DNA of 64,000 nt, taken from positions 1 to 64,000 of the forward strand of contig NZ_JAFFSU010000021.1 of NCBI RefSeq assembly GCF_017948455.1, in the 5' to 3' direction. The notes below the pieces were generated by a model that worked only from the letters and a program-made list of their open reading frames with translations, did no database searches and was not told the DNA's origin. The stretch is from Streptomyces sp. GESEQ-4 (GTDB lineage: Bacteria; Actinomycetota; Actinomycetes; Streptomycetales; Streptomycetaceae). The position numbers and the translations under genes were made by a program. Of this stretch, positions 50,672 to 59,146 are shown piece by piece (position 1 is the stretch's first letter; each line of letters starts with the position of its first letter).

Positions 50672-52117
50672 ATGACTTCCACCCACGCCTTCTGGCTCGC
50701 CGGCCGCCAGGTCACCGGCGAGGCCGGCTTCGATGTCACCTCGCCGTGGGACGGCCGGACCGTAGGCAAGGTCGCCGTGCCGAGTGACGCGCAGGTCGAG
50801 GAGGCCGTCGCCGCCGCGTACGCCGTGCGGGACGAGTTCGCCGCGACGCCGGCGCACGTCCGCGCCGCAGCCCTCGACCACGTCAGCCGGCGTCTCGTCG
50901 AGCGGACCGAGGAGATCGCGCAGCTCATCTCCGCGGAGAACGGCAAGCCGATCAAGTGGGCCCGCGGCGAGGTGGGCCGGGCGGTGTCGGTGTTCCGGTT
51001 CGCCGCTGAGGAGGCCCGGCGGTTCAACGGCGGCGAGGCGCAGCGTCTCGACACCGACCTCGGCGGGCAGGGGCGGCTCGCCCTCACCCGCCGCTTCCCC
51101 AAGGGGGTCGTCCTCGGTATCGCGCCCTTCAACTTCCCGCTGAACCTCTGCGCCCACAAGATCGCCCCGGCGATCGCGGCGGGCGTGCCGATCATCCTGA
51201 AGCCGGCCCCGGCGACCCCGCTCTCGGGCCTGGTCATCGGCGAGCTGCTCGCCGAGACGGAGCTGCCCGCGGGGTCCTGGTCGATCCTCCCGGTCTCCAA
51301 CGACCGTATGCCCGCCCTCGTCCAGGACGAGCGGCTGCCGGTGATCTCCTTCACGGGTTCAGAGAAGGTCGGTTACGCGATCATGGACTCGGTGCCGCGC
51401 AAGCACTGCACGCTGGAACTGGGCGGAAACGGTGCGGCCGTGGTGCTCGGTGACTACGCCTCCGACGCCGACCTCGACTGGGCGGCCACCCGCATCGCCA
51501 CCTTCTCGAACTACCAGGGCGGCCAGTCCTGCATCTCCGTGCAGCGGGTCATCGCCGACGCGTCCGTCTACGACCGCCTGCTGCCGCGCATCGTCGCCGC
51601 CGTCGAGGCCCAGGTCACCGGCGACCCGAGCGACGACGCGACCGACGTCGGCCCGCTGGTCAGCGAGGACGCCGCCCAGCGCGTGGAGGCCTGGGTGCGG
51701 GAGGCCGTCGACGCCGGTGCCACGCTCCTCACCGGTGGCAAGCGCGACGGCGCCTCGTACGCGCCGACCGTCCTCACCGACGTACCGGCCGACACGACGA
51801 TCTCCTGCGAGGAGGTCTTCGGGCCGGTCCTCACCGTGCAGAAGGTCGAGGGGCAGGCCGAGGCCTTCGCCGCCGCCAACGACTCCAAGTACGGCCTCCA
51901 GGCGGGCGTCTTCACCCATGACCTGCAGGCCGCCTTCCGGGCCCACCGCGCCCTGGAGGTCGGCGGTGTCGTCATCGGCGACGTGCCGTCCTACCGCGCC
52001 GACCAGATGCCGTACGGCGGAGCCAAGCAGTCCGGTGTGGGCCGTGAGGGTGTGAAGTTCGCGATGGACGACTACACCTACGAGCGGGTGCTGGTGCTCA
52101 CGGGCCTCGCCCTCTAG
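50672..52117 (+). CDS. Aldehyde dehydrogenase, probable succinate-semialdehyde dehydrogenase role
   Basis: A 481-aa ALDH. Cofactor loop GIAPFNFPLNLCAHKIAPAIAAG, FTGSEKVGYAI, catalytic Glu in LELGGNGAAVVLGD, nucleophile C287 in YQGGQSCISVQRV, EEVFGPVLTVQKV. The GGNG and GGQSCISV motifs are of the lactaldehyde/glyceraldehyde-3-phosphate/semialdehyde subgroup, not betaine type. Its neighbours (PucR, gabT, putrescine genes) suggest oxidation of succinate semialdehyde; methylmalonate-semialdehyde or other aldehydes are possible. GGGCCGGGA precedes the ATG. A terminator hairpin follows. Confidence 0.87.
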   Translation: MTSTHAFWLAGRQVTGEAGFDVTSPWDGRTVGKVAVPSDAQVEEAVAAAYAVRDEFAATPAHVRAAALDHVSRRLVERTEEIAQLISAENGKPIKWARGEVGRAVSVFRFAAEEARRFNGGEAQRLDTDLGGQGRLALTRRFPKGVVLGIAPFNFPLNLCAHKIAPAIAAGVPIILKPAPATPLSGLVIGELLAETELPAGSWSILPVSNDRMPALVQDERLPVISFTGSEKVGYAIMDSVPRKHCTLELGGNGAAVVLGDYASDADLDWAATRIATFSNYQGGQSCISVQRVIADASVYDRLLPRIVAAVEAQVTGDPSDDATDVGPLVSEDAAQRVEAWVREAVDAGATLLTGGKRDGASYAPTVLTDVPADTTISCEEVFGPVLTVQKVEGQAEAFAAANDSKYGLQAGVFTHDLQAAFRAHRALEVGGVVIGDVPSYRADQMPYGGAKQSGVGREGVKFAMDDYTYERVLVLTGLAL

Positions 52118-52148
52118 CTCATGGGAACCATTTTCATATAGACTTCCC

Positions 52149-52190
52149 GAAGGGGTCCGGCACCGATGCCTTCCGGTGCCGGGCCCCTTC
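52149..52190. terminator. Terminator between aldehyde dehydrogenase and GH3
   Basis: A 17-bp stem with one G-T pair (52149-52165 GAAGGGGTCCGGCACCG with 52174-52190) and an 8-nt loop lie between two convergent genes. They are flanked by a short AT-rich TTTTCATATAGA on the left, giving a U-run for the minus-strand transcript. Confidence 0.8.
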
Positions 52191-52215
52191 TCTGTGGCCG
52201 GCCTGCTCCGGACCC

Positions 52216-55035
52216 TCAACCGGAGAAGCCGACATGCGCGAGCCGCACCGGGCCGCGCAGTCTGAGGTACACGTCGTGCACGCCTGCGCCATGGAAATCG
52301 GCGCCGAGGGTGGTGTAGTCGTACGGGCCCGATCCAGCGACAGCCTCCAGGACCGCCAGTGCGGGGCCGCCGTCCAGCGACACCTCCACCGCGCCCACGC
52401 CCGCCACCGTCGCACTCACCTGCGTGACACCCGTCCCGAAGTCGCAGGCACGGTAGACGAGTTCGGCCGCTGAGCTGCCCGCTGGCGTCACCGCGTCGCC
52501 CGCCACCTTCGTCAGGTCGACGATCATCGATCCGCTCTGCTCGTCGAAGTCGGCCGCGTCCAGGCCGCGTCGGGCGACCGGGCGGGGGCTGGCCGGCTCG
52601 CCGTCGAGGACAAGGGTCGTCCGCAGGCGGATGTCCTCGCTGGACGCGCCGACGAATACGTCGTACGGGCCCGGCTCGCGCCGCCACTTCCCGTGCGCGA
52701 CGTCCCAGAACTCGAAGGCGGACAGCGGGAGTTCGAAGGTCAGCTGCTCGGTCGAACCCGGGGTGAGCGTGATGCGGCGGTGGGCCACCAGCTCGCGGCG
52801 CGGGCGCGGGACCGACGGGTCCACGACGCGGGTGTAGAGCTGGGCGACCTCGTCGGCGGTCACATCACCGGTGTTGGTGACGCTGAAGGAGACATGCGCC
52901 GTCTCGCCCTCCACCCGGACCGACAGATCGGCGTACGTGAAGGACGCGTACGACAGGCCGTGGCCGAAGGGGAACAGGGGCGTGCCCTCGAAGTAGAGGT
53001 AGGTCTGGCGGGAGCCGATGACGTCGTAGTCGAGCAGGTCGGGGAGGTCGGCGTCGTCGGCGTACCAGGTCTGCGGGAGGCGGCCCGCGGGGGAGACGTC
53101 GCCGGCGAGGACCCGGGCCAGGGCGGTGCCGGCCGCCTGGCCGCCGTGTGCGGTCCACAGGACGGCGGGGAGGGCGGCCGTCTCGACCGCGTACGGGTAG
53201 GCGGAGACCAGCGTCAGCACCGTGGCGGGGTTCGCGGTGCGGGCGGCGCGCAGCAGGCGCTCCTGGTGGCCGGGCAGGCGCAGGGTCGTACGGTCCTCGG
53301 TCTCGCGGCCGTTGATGTGCGTGTCGTTGCCCGCGACGACCAGGACCACGTCCGCCTGCGCGGCGACCCGCGCCACCGCGTCCTCGCCACGCTCCACGAT
53401 CTCCAGCCGGAAGATCTCAGGGTTCTCCTCGGCAACCTTCACGCCGTCGGCGGCGACAGAGACGTGGCGACCGGTACCGATGTGCCTGAGGAGGTGTCCG
53501 TTCTCATGCGGTTCCAGCCGGAACGTCTCCTGGACGACCCAGCCTCCGGGCTGGTCGGCGGAGGCGCGTACGCGGCCGTCGTCGGCGACCGAGAGGTAGC
53601 GGCCGTCGGGGGCGCGCAGGGTCAGGACGTCCTCGCCCCAGTCGACGAGGGCGAGTTCGGTGCCGGTGGCGTCGGTGGTGAGCGGCGGGAGGTCCGTACG
53701 GCCGGCGAGCAGCGCGGGGTCCAGCGCGCCCTCGGCGCCGCGGACTTCGTCGACGCCGTCCGCGGGGGGAACGTACAGGTAGGAGCCGTCGGATGTGCGC
53801 AGCCGTACGCGGTCCACCCCCTCCGCGAACTCCACCCGCTCGGCGCCGAACCGCTCGTACAGGCCCTCCAGCGGTGTCGAGCGGTGCAGCAGCGTGCCGC
53901 TGTACCAGTCGAGCTTGCACTCGTCGGCGAGCAGGCCGACGACGGCGAGGCGGGTGTCGGGGGCGAGGGGGAGCAGGCCGTCGTTCTTGAGCAGGACGAT
54001 CGCCTGCTCGGCCGCCTCCTGCGCGAGCGCGCGGTGCTCCGGGGTGTCGAAGGCGCCGGTCTCGTCGTACGCGTCGAACTCGCCGAGCCGGAACCGGACC
54101 GAGAGCTGGCGGCGGACCGCCGCGTCGAGGTCGGCCTCCGTCAACAGGCCCCGCTCCAGGGCGCCCTGGACGCGCGCGACGATCTGCGAGCTGTCCGTGC
54201 CGTGGTCGGTGAAGCTGTCGACGCCGGCGAGGAGCGCGGCGGCGGTCGCCTCCTCGTGGGTGTCGAAGTAGTGCTCGTGGTCGACCAGGTTGGAGGGCGC
54301 GCCCGCGTCCGAGCAGACCAGCAGCTCGTCCTCGCTCCAGGTGCGCAGCTGCTCGCGCAGGTACGGCGAGACGTGGTTCGGACGGCCGTTGACCAGGTTG
54401 TACGCCGGCATCACCCCGGCGACCGCGCCCGCCTCCACCGTTTCGCGGAAGGCGCGCAGGTCGTACTCGTGCAGGACGCGCGGGCGGACGGAGGACGAGG
54501 CGACGGCGCGGTCCGTCTCGTTGTTGTGGGCGAGCCAGTGCTTGAGGACGGGGGCCGTGCGCCAGTACGTGTGGTGGTCGCCGCGCAGGCCGTGCGTGTA
54601 CGCGGTGGCGATGGCGGAGGTGAGCTTCGGGTCCTCGGAGTAGCCCTCCTCGTTGCGGCCCCACAGGGGGTGGCGGAGGAGGTTGACGGTCGGGGACCAG
54701 ACGTTCAGGCCCACGCGGTCGTCGCGGACGCGCAGCGCCCGGATCTCCTTGGAGACGGCGTCGCCGACCCGTCGTACGAGATCCGGGTTCCAGGTCGCGC
54801 CCAGGCCCACAGCCTGCGGGAACACCGTCGCGGGGCCCATCCACGCCACGCCGTGCAGCGCCTCCTGACCGGTGCGGAAGGCCGCGACGCCGAGCCGTTC
54901 CACGGCGGGGGCGAACTGGTGCAGGAATCCGGTCTTCTCGTCCCGGGTCAGCCGCGACAGCAGATCGTCGATGCGCTTCGCGACGGGCAGCCCCGGATCG
55001 CGAAAAGGCGGCGTGTGCGGCGTGTGTGCGGTCAC
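52216..55035 (-). CDS. GH3 glycosidase with inserted beta-trefoil-like domain
   Basis: A 939-aa enzyme without signal peptide, so cytoplasmic. GH3 barrel about 10-330 (GVAWMGPATVFPQAVGLGATWNPDLV, KHWLAHNNETDR, nucleophile D243 in LVCSDAGAPSN). The GH3 C-terminal sandwich is split by an insert at about 410-548 with repeated S-DG-YL-V units (TSDGSYLYV, APDGRYLSV, IGTGRHVSV), resembling a fascin/ricin-like trefoil rather than the usual PA14. Then VVLVVAGNDTHINGRETEDRTTLRLPG, an FnIII-like domain (about 695-790), and a C-terminal CBM6-like part with CDFGTGVTQVSATVAGVG. Activity is probably beta-glucosidase or beta-xylosidase. It diverges from the oligosaccharide ABC operon across two LacI-type operators. 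Confidence 0.9.
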   Translation of the reverse strand: MTAHTPHTPPFRDPGLPVAKRIDDLLSRLTRDEKTGFLHQFAPAVERLGVAAFRTGQEALHGVAWMGPATVFPQAVGLGATWNPDLVRRVGDAVSKEIRALRVRDDRVGLNVWSPTVNLLRHPLWGRNEEGYSEDPKLTSAIATAYTHGLRGDHHTYWRTAPVLKHWLAHNNETDRAVASSSVRPRVLHEYDLRAFRETVEAGAVAGVMPAYNLVNGRPNHVSPYLREQLRTWSEDELLVCSDAGAPSNLVDHEHYFDTHEEATAAALLAGVDSFTDHGTDSSQIVARVQGALERGLLTEADLDAAVRRQLSVRFRLGEFDAYDETGAFDTPEHRALAQEAAEQAIVLLKNDGLLPLAPDTRLAVVGLLADECKLDWYSGTLLHRSTPLEGLYERFGAERVEFAEGVDRVRLRTSDGSYLYVPPADGVDEVRGAEGALDPALLAGRTDLPPLTTDATGTELALVDWGEDVLTLRAPDGRYLSVADDGRVRASADQPGGWVVQETFRLEPHENGHLLRHIGTGRHVSVAADGVKVAEENPEIFRLEIVERGEDAVARVAAQADVVLVVAGNDTHINGRETEDRTTLRLPGHQERLLRAARTANPATVLTLVSAYPYAVETAALPAVLWTAHGGQAAGTALARVLAGDVSPAGRLPQTWYADDADLPDLLDYDVIGSRQTYLYFEGTPLFPFGHGLSYASFTYADLSVRVEGETAHVSFSVTNTGDVTADEVAQLYTRVVDPSVPRPRRELVAHRRITLTPGSTEQLTFELPLSAFEFWDVAHGKWRREPGPYDVFVGASSEDIRLRTTLVLDGEPASPRPVARRGLDAADFDEQSGSMIVDLTKVAGDAVTPAGSSAAELVYRACDFGTGVTQVSATVAGVGAVEVSLDGGPALAVLEAVAGSGPYDYTTLGADFHGAGVHDVYLRLRGPVRLAHVGFSG

Positions 55036-55071
55036 GTGGGGAACCCCTTGCGATGGATCGGCTCGGCTCTT

Positions 55072-55085
55072 TCGAAGCGCTTCGA
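55072..55085. promoter_or_regulatory. LacI-type operator 1 (TCGAAGCGCTTCGA)
   Basis: A perfect 14-bp palindrome with the central GCGC of LacI/CebR-family sites, 37 nt upstream of the GH3 start, so it should control the minus-strand gene. An identical copy lies 160 nt away. Confidence 0.85.
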
Positions 55086-55231
55086 TGCTGGTTCGACGCT
55101 AGGCCGGGTGTCAAGACATCGACACTGTCAGTTCAAGCGGTGCATAACAAAAGGTCGGTCATAAAGCGTCGGAGGAATCTTGGAAGCGACCCTTGTGCAC
55201 CCCTGGGGGTTCACTTAACCTCACAGCAACA

Positions 55232-55245
55232 TCGAAGCGCTTCGA
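55232..55245. promoter_or_regulatory. LacI-type operator 2 (TCGAAGCGCTTCGA)
   Basis: Identical to operator 1, located 79 nt before the binding-lipoprotein ATG. The centre-to-centre distance of 160 bp (about 15 helical turns) would let one tetramer loop both sites. No LacI gene is in the window. Confidence 0.85.
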
Positions 55246-55323
55246 CTACAGCCAGTTCCACTCAAGACACCGCAGCCGACGGCCCCCGCCGGGTGTCCTG
55301 GTGCGCCATGAAGGGTTGACGCA

Positions 55324-57015
55324 ATGACGCCGAACGCCGCTTCCTCCTCCGCTGCCCCCAGCCGGAGAACCTTCCTCGCCAACACGGCGGTCGCCGCTGT
55401 GGCGGTGGGTGGAGGGATGCCGCTGCTTGCCGCGTGCGGCGGGTCGGAGAGCGGGTCGCGGGAGGGGACCACGTCGGGCAAGGACGCGAAGAAGATCCTG
55501 CCGGCGTATGTCACCAACAACGTGGTGACACCCGACATCCCCGCCAAGAACGGCTCCGCGGTCGGCTTCACGAGCAAGCTGGACCTCGCCGACCTGAAGA
55601 CCTCGGTGTCCAAGAAGCTCGGCAAGGGCTCCAAGGTCACCATCATGTCGCCGTTCTGGGGCTCGCCGCCGAAGGGCAACAACCCCTACTACCGGGGGAT
55701 GAACGACCTGATCGGTGTCGACGTCCAGTGGCAGAACCAGGACGGCAACACCTACGACCAGAAGCTCGGCGCGGTGCTCGCCTCCAGCGACATCCCGGAC
55801 GTCGTGGTGGTTCCCGGCTGGAACATGGGCGGCAAGATACCCAGCGCCATCATCAGCAAGTTCGCCGACTTGGGCCCCTACCTCTCCGGTGACGCGGTCA
55901 AGGACTACCCGAACCTCGCGGCGATCCCCACGGACGCCTGGCGGCGTTCCATCTTCGGCGGCAAGCTGCTCGGTCTGCCCCAGCCGGCACCGTGGGCCCC
56001 CGGCATCGCGCCCTTGTACCGCCAGGACATCTTCGACAAGGAGGGCTACGAAATCCCGCGCTCCTGCGACGAGTTCATGGCCCTGGCCAAGGACATCACC
56101 AACGCGAAGGCCAAGCGCTGGGCGTGCCTGGACATGAAGTGGACCGCCTTCCAGGCCTTCGGCGTGCTCTCCGGCAGCGAGAAGCCGCTCGGCTGGAACC
56201 TGGTCGACGGCAAGCTGGTCTACCGCATCGAGACCGAGGAGTACCTGGAAGCGCTGGAGTGGTCCCGCAAACTCTTCGAGGCGGGCGTCGTCCACCCCGA
56301 CTCCAAGTTGGGCAAGAACGCTCCCGACCCGGGGCCCAAGTTCGCGGCGGGCGAGTTCCTCATCTACCCCAACAACATCTCGCAGTGGTACAGCCGCACC
56401 GCCGAACAGGCCGTCCAGAACCCGGAGTTCAAGGTCTGGGCCATGGATGTCTGGGGCCACGACGGCGGCAACCCCACCATCTGGGCCGAACAGCCCGCCG
56501 GCATCTTCGCCTTCGTCAACAAGAAGGCCTCCGAGTCGGTCATCCGCGACGTGCTCGCCGTCGCGAACGTCACCGCGGCGCCGTACGGCACCAAGGAGTA
56601 CATGATGACCAACTACGGCGTGGAGGGCACCCACTACACCGTCAAGGACGGCGTCCCCACCAAGACCGACCAGGGCAACATCGACGTGATGAACGCCTAC
56701 GTCATGGTGGCGAGCCCCGCCGCGACCACCGCGCACCCCGACTTCCCCGAGGTCGCCAAGGGCCAGGTCGAGTGGCAGCAGCGGATGGGCGCCTTCACCA
56801 AGAAGTCCTCCTTCTGGGGCATGCAGATCACCGAGCCGGGCCGCTTCACCAACCTCACCAACGACATGGAGCAGATGGAGGACGACGTCGTCCGCGGCCG
56901 CAAGAAGATCAGCGACCTGCAGCAGTGGGTCTCCGACTGGAAGAGCAAGGGCGGCGACCGGCTGCGCGACTGGTACCAGCAGATCCTCGACGAGAACGGC
57001 ACCGCGGCCAACTGA
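55324..57015 (+). CDS. Oligosaccharide-binding lipoprotein (LplA/family-1 type)
   Basis: A 563-aa solute-binding protein exported via Tat: SRRTFLANTAVAAVAVGGGMPLLAAC combines a twin arginine with lipobox LAAC. The mature part has TIMSPFWGSPPKGNNPYYRGM, DVQWQNQDGNTYDQKLGAVLASSDIPDVVVVPGW, LPQPAPWAPGIAPLYRQDIFDKEGY and EWSRKLFEAGVVHPDS. The size, larger than simple sugar receptors, matches LplA/YtcQ-type proteins that bind plant oligosaccharides. First gene of the operon controlled by operator 2; 27 nt before permease 1. Confidence 0.92.
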   Translation: MTPNAASSSAAPSRRTFLANTAVAAVAVGGGMPLLAACGGSESGSREGTTSGKDAKKILPAYVTNNVVTPDIPAKNGSAVGFTSKLDLADLKTSVSKKLGKGSKVTIMSPFWGSPPKGNNPYYRGMNDLIGVDVQWQNQDGNTYDQKLGAVLASSDIPDVVVVPGWNMGGKIPSAIISKFADLGPYLSGDAVKDYPNLAAIPTDAWRRSIFGGKLLGLPQPAPWAPGIAPLYRQDIFDKEGYEIPRSCDEFMALAKDITNAKAKRWACLDMKWTAFQAFGVLSGSEKPLGWNLVDGKLVYRIETEEYLEALEWSRKLFEAGVVHPDSKLGKNAPDPGPKFAAGEFLIYPNNISQWYSRTAEQAVQNPEFKVWAMDVWGHDGGNPTIWAEQPAGIFAFVNKKASESVIRDVLAVANVTAAPYGTKEYMMTNYGVEGTHYTVKDGVPTKTDQGNIDVMNAYVMVASPAATTAHPDFPEVAKGQVEWQQRMGAFTKKSSFWGMQITEPGRFTNLTNDMEQMEDDVVRGRKKISDLQQWVSDWKSKGGDRLRDWYQQILDENGTAAN

Positions 57016-57042
57016 CCGGGCACCGAGGCAAGGAGAACGGCC

Positions 57043-58086
57043 GTGTCCCACAGCACGGTGCCTCGGAGCAGGGCCGAGGCCGACACGACGGCGAAGACCC
57101 CGGTGGAGTCCGGCGGCACCACCGGATCCACCGGCTCACCGGGGAAACGCCCTCCGGACAAGCTGAGCCTGCGACTGAGGTTCCGGCGCGATCGCGTCCT
57201 GCTGCTGATGACGCTGCCGGCGGTCGTCCTGGTCCTGCTCTTCAACTACGTGCCGATCCTCGGCAACGTGGTCGCCTTCCAGGACTACGACCCCTACATC
57301 AGCGAGAACGGCATCGTCTCCATCCTGAACAGCCCCTGGGTGGGAGTGGAGAACTTCCAGCGGATCTTCGAGGACTCCGCCTTCTGGCAGGCGCTCGAGA
57401 ACACCCTGGTGCTGTTCTTCCTCCAGCTCGTGCTGTTCTTCCCGATCCCGGTCCTGCTCGCGCTGCTCATCAACAGCGTGGTCAGGCCCCGGGTGCGGGC
57501 GATCGCGCAGGCCGTTCTCTATCTGCCGCACTTCTTCTCCTGGGTGCTGGTCATCGCCGTCTTCCAGCAGCTGCTCGGTGGCGCCGGGCTGCTGTCGACA
57601 CTGCTGCGCGACCACGGCTACGACGGCCTGAGCGTCATGACCGACCCGGAGACCTTCAAGTTCCTGGTCACCGCGCAGACCGTGTGGAAGGACGCCGGCT
57701 GGGGGATCATCGTCTTCCTCGCCGCGCTGGCCGCCGTCAGTCCCGATCTGTACGAGGCCGCCGCGATGGACGGCGCGAACCGCTGGCGCCGCATGTGGCA
57801 TGTCACCCTGCCCGCGCTGCGGCCGGTGATCGCGCTGCTGCTGGTGCTGCGCGTCGGTGACGCCCTCACCGTCGGCTTCGAGCAGATCCTGCTGCAACGC
57901 GACGCGGTGGGACCGGGCGCCGCGGAAGTGCTCGACACCTTCGTGTGGTGGAACGGCGTCCGCAACCAGGACTTCGGCTACGCGGCCGCCGCCGGACTCG
58001 TCAAGGGCGTCGTCAGCATCGGACTGGTCCTCGCCGCGAACAAGGTGGCCCATCTCATGGGCGAGCAGGGGGTGTACAAGAAGTGA
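57043..58086 (+). CDS. Oligosaccharide ABC permease (LplB type)
   Basis: A 347-aa permease with a long cytoplasmic N-terminus (about 1-60, Thr/Gly/Ser-rich) and six helices: VLLLMTLPAVVLVLLFNYVPILGNVVAFQDYDPY is the LplB/YteP signature; YLPHFFSWVLVIAVFQQLL; EAA loop EAAAMDGANRWRRMWHVTLPAL. GTG start with AGGAG 8 nt upstream. It overlaps the next GTG by 4 nt. No ATPase gene is in the operon; a shared MsiK-type ATPase probably serves it, as is usual in Streptomyces. Confidence 0.92.
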   Translation: MSHSTVPRSRAEADTTAKTPVESGGTTGSTGSPGKRPPDKLSLRLRFRRDRVLLLMTLPAVVLVLLFNYVPILGNVVAFQDYDPYISENGIVSILNSPWVGVENFQRIFEDSAFWQALENTLVLFFLQLVLFFPIPVLLALLINSVVRPRVRAIAQAVLYLPHFFSWVLVIAVFQQLLGGAGLLSTLLRDHGYDGLSVMTDPETFKFLVTAQTVWKDAGWGIIVFLAALAAVSPDLYEAAAMDGANRWRRMWHVTLPALRPVIALLLVLRVGDALTVGFEQILLQRDAVGPGAAEVLDTFVWWNGVRNQDFGYAAAAGLVKGVVSIGLVLAANKVAHLMGEQGVYKK

Positions 58087-59018
58087 CCGCCGTCATCGAC
58101 AAACCCGCGCGAACGCCCGGGCGCCTGGCCGCGCCTCCTCGTCCCGTGTGGGAGGAGGAGCCCACGAAGGTGGGGCTGGCCGGCAAGGGGCTGGTCCTGG
58201 GGCTTGCCTGCTTCGCGATCCTCTTTCCGCTGTGGATCGTGGTGGTCACCAGTCTGTCCACGCGCAAGACCATCGACGAGGCCGGCGGGCTGGTGATGAT
58301 CCCCAAGGACATCACCTTCATCGCCTATACGGAACTGCTCAGCGGCGGTCAGGTCACGCGGGCCGCGATCATCAGCGTGCTGGTCACGCTGGTCGGTACG
58401 GTCTTCTCGATGACCGTGTCCGTGCTGTGCGCGTACGGGTTGTCCCGGACCGGGTCGCTGGCGCACCGGTGGATTCTGATGACGCTGCTGGCGACGATGT
58501 TCTTCAGTGCCGGGCTCATTCCCACGTATCTGCTGGTGCAGACGCTCGGGCTGACCGACACGTATCTCGCGTTGATCCTGCCGAGCGCGATCAGTGTCTT
58601 CAACATCCTGGTGCTGCGGGGATTCTTCATGGGGATCTCGCAGGAGCTGACCGACAGTGCGCGGATCGACGGGGCGGGGGATTTCCGGATTCTCTGGCAG
58701 ATCGTCATGCCGTTGTCGCGGGCCGTCATCGCGGTGATCACGTTGTTCTATGCGGTGGGGTACTGGAGTGCTTGGTTCAATGCGTCGCTGTATCTGAACG
58801 AGCAGGACATGATGCCGTTGCAGAACGTGATGATTCAGCTGGTGCAGAAGCAGGAGGCGCCGGTGGGGTTGGGGCAGGCGATCAAGACGGGGCAGTTGTC
58901 CGGGCTTGCTGTGCAGATGGCTGTGATGGTGATGGCTTTGTTGCCGGTGGCTGTGCTTTCGCCGTTTGTGCAGCGGCATTTCAAGAAGGGGATGTTGACG
59001 GGGGCGGTTAAGGGGTGA
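58083..59018 (+). CDS. Oligosaccharide ABC permease (YtcP type)
   Basis: A 311-aa partner permease: GLACFAILFPLWIVVVTSLSTRKTIDEAGGL, LVTLVGTVFSMTVSVLCAYGLSR, FFSAGLIPTYLLVQTLGLTDTYLALILPSAISVFNILVLRGFFMGI, EAA loop DSARIDGAGDFRILWQIVMPL, and AVGYWSAWFNASLYLNEQDMMPLQ, all typical of YtcP/LplC. GTG overlaps the previous TGA (GTGA). Codon usage becomes less GC-rich at third positions in the last 60 codons. Confidence 0.92.
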   Translation: MTAVIDKPARTPGRLAAPPRPVWEEEPTKVGLAGKGLVLGLACFAILFPLWIVVVTSLSTRKTIDEAGGLVMIPKDITFIAYTELLSGGQVTRAAIISVLVTLVGTVFSMTVSVLCAYGLSRTGSLAHRWILMTLLATMFFSAGLIPTYLLVQTLGLTDTYLALILPSAISVFNILVLRGFFMGISQELTDSARIDGAGDFRILWQIVMPLSRAVIAVITLFYAVGYWSAWFNASLYLNEQDMMPLQNVMIQLVQKQEAPVGLGQAIKTGQLSGLAVQMAVMVMALLPVAVLSPFVQRHFKKGMLTGAVKG

Positions 59019-59051
59019 CGGGGCGCCTATTCAAGGGGTGCTTTCGATCGT

Positions 59052-59110
59052 CTGGCGGCTGCGGGCTCGTTGTGGCTTGTCGCGCAGTTCCCCGCGCCCC
59101 TTTGGGGCGC
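59052..59110 (-). repeat. Dispersed GC-rich repeat, copy C
   Basis: Contains GCTCGTTGTGGCTTGTCGCG (59065-59084), CAGTTCCCCGCGCC and GCGCCCCTTTGGGGCGC (59094-59110), with the hairpin at the right end as in copy B. It lies in the 128-nt gap before the GH42 gene and may attenuate the operon. Confidence 0.85.
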
Positions 59111-59146
59111 TCCTAGTCCCCCTCTTTCATAGAACTGAGGTATGTC

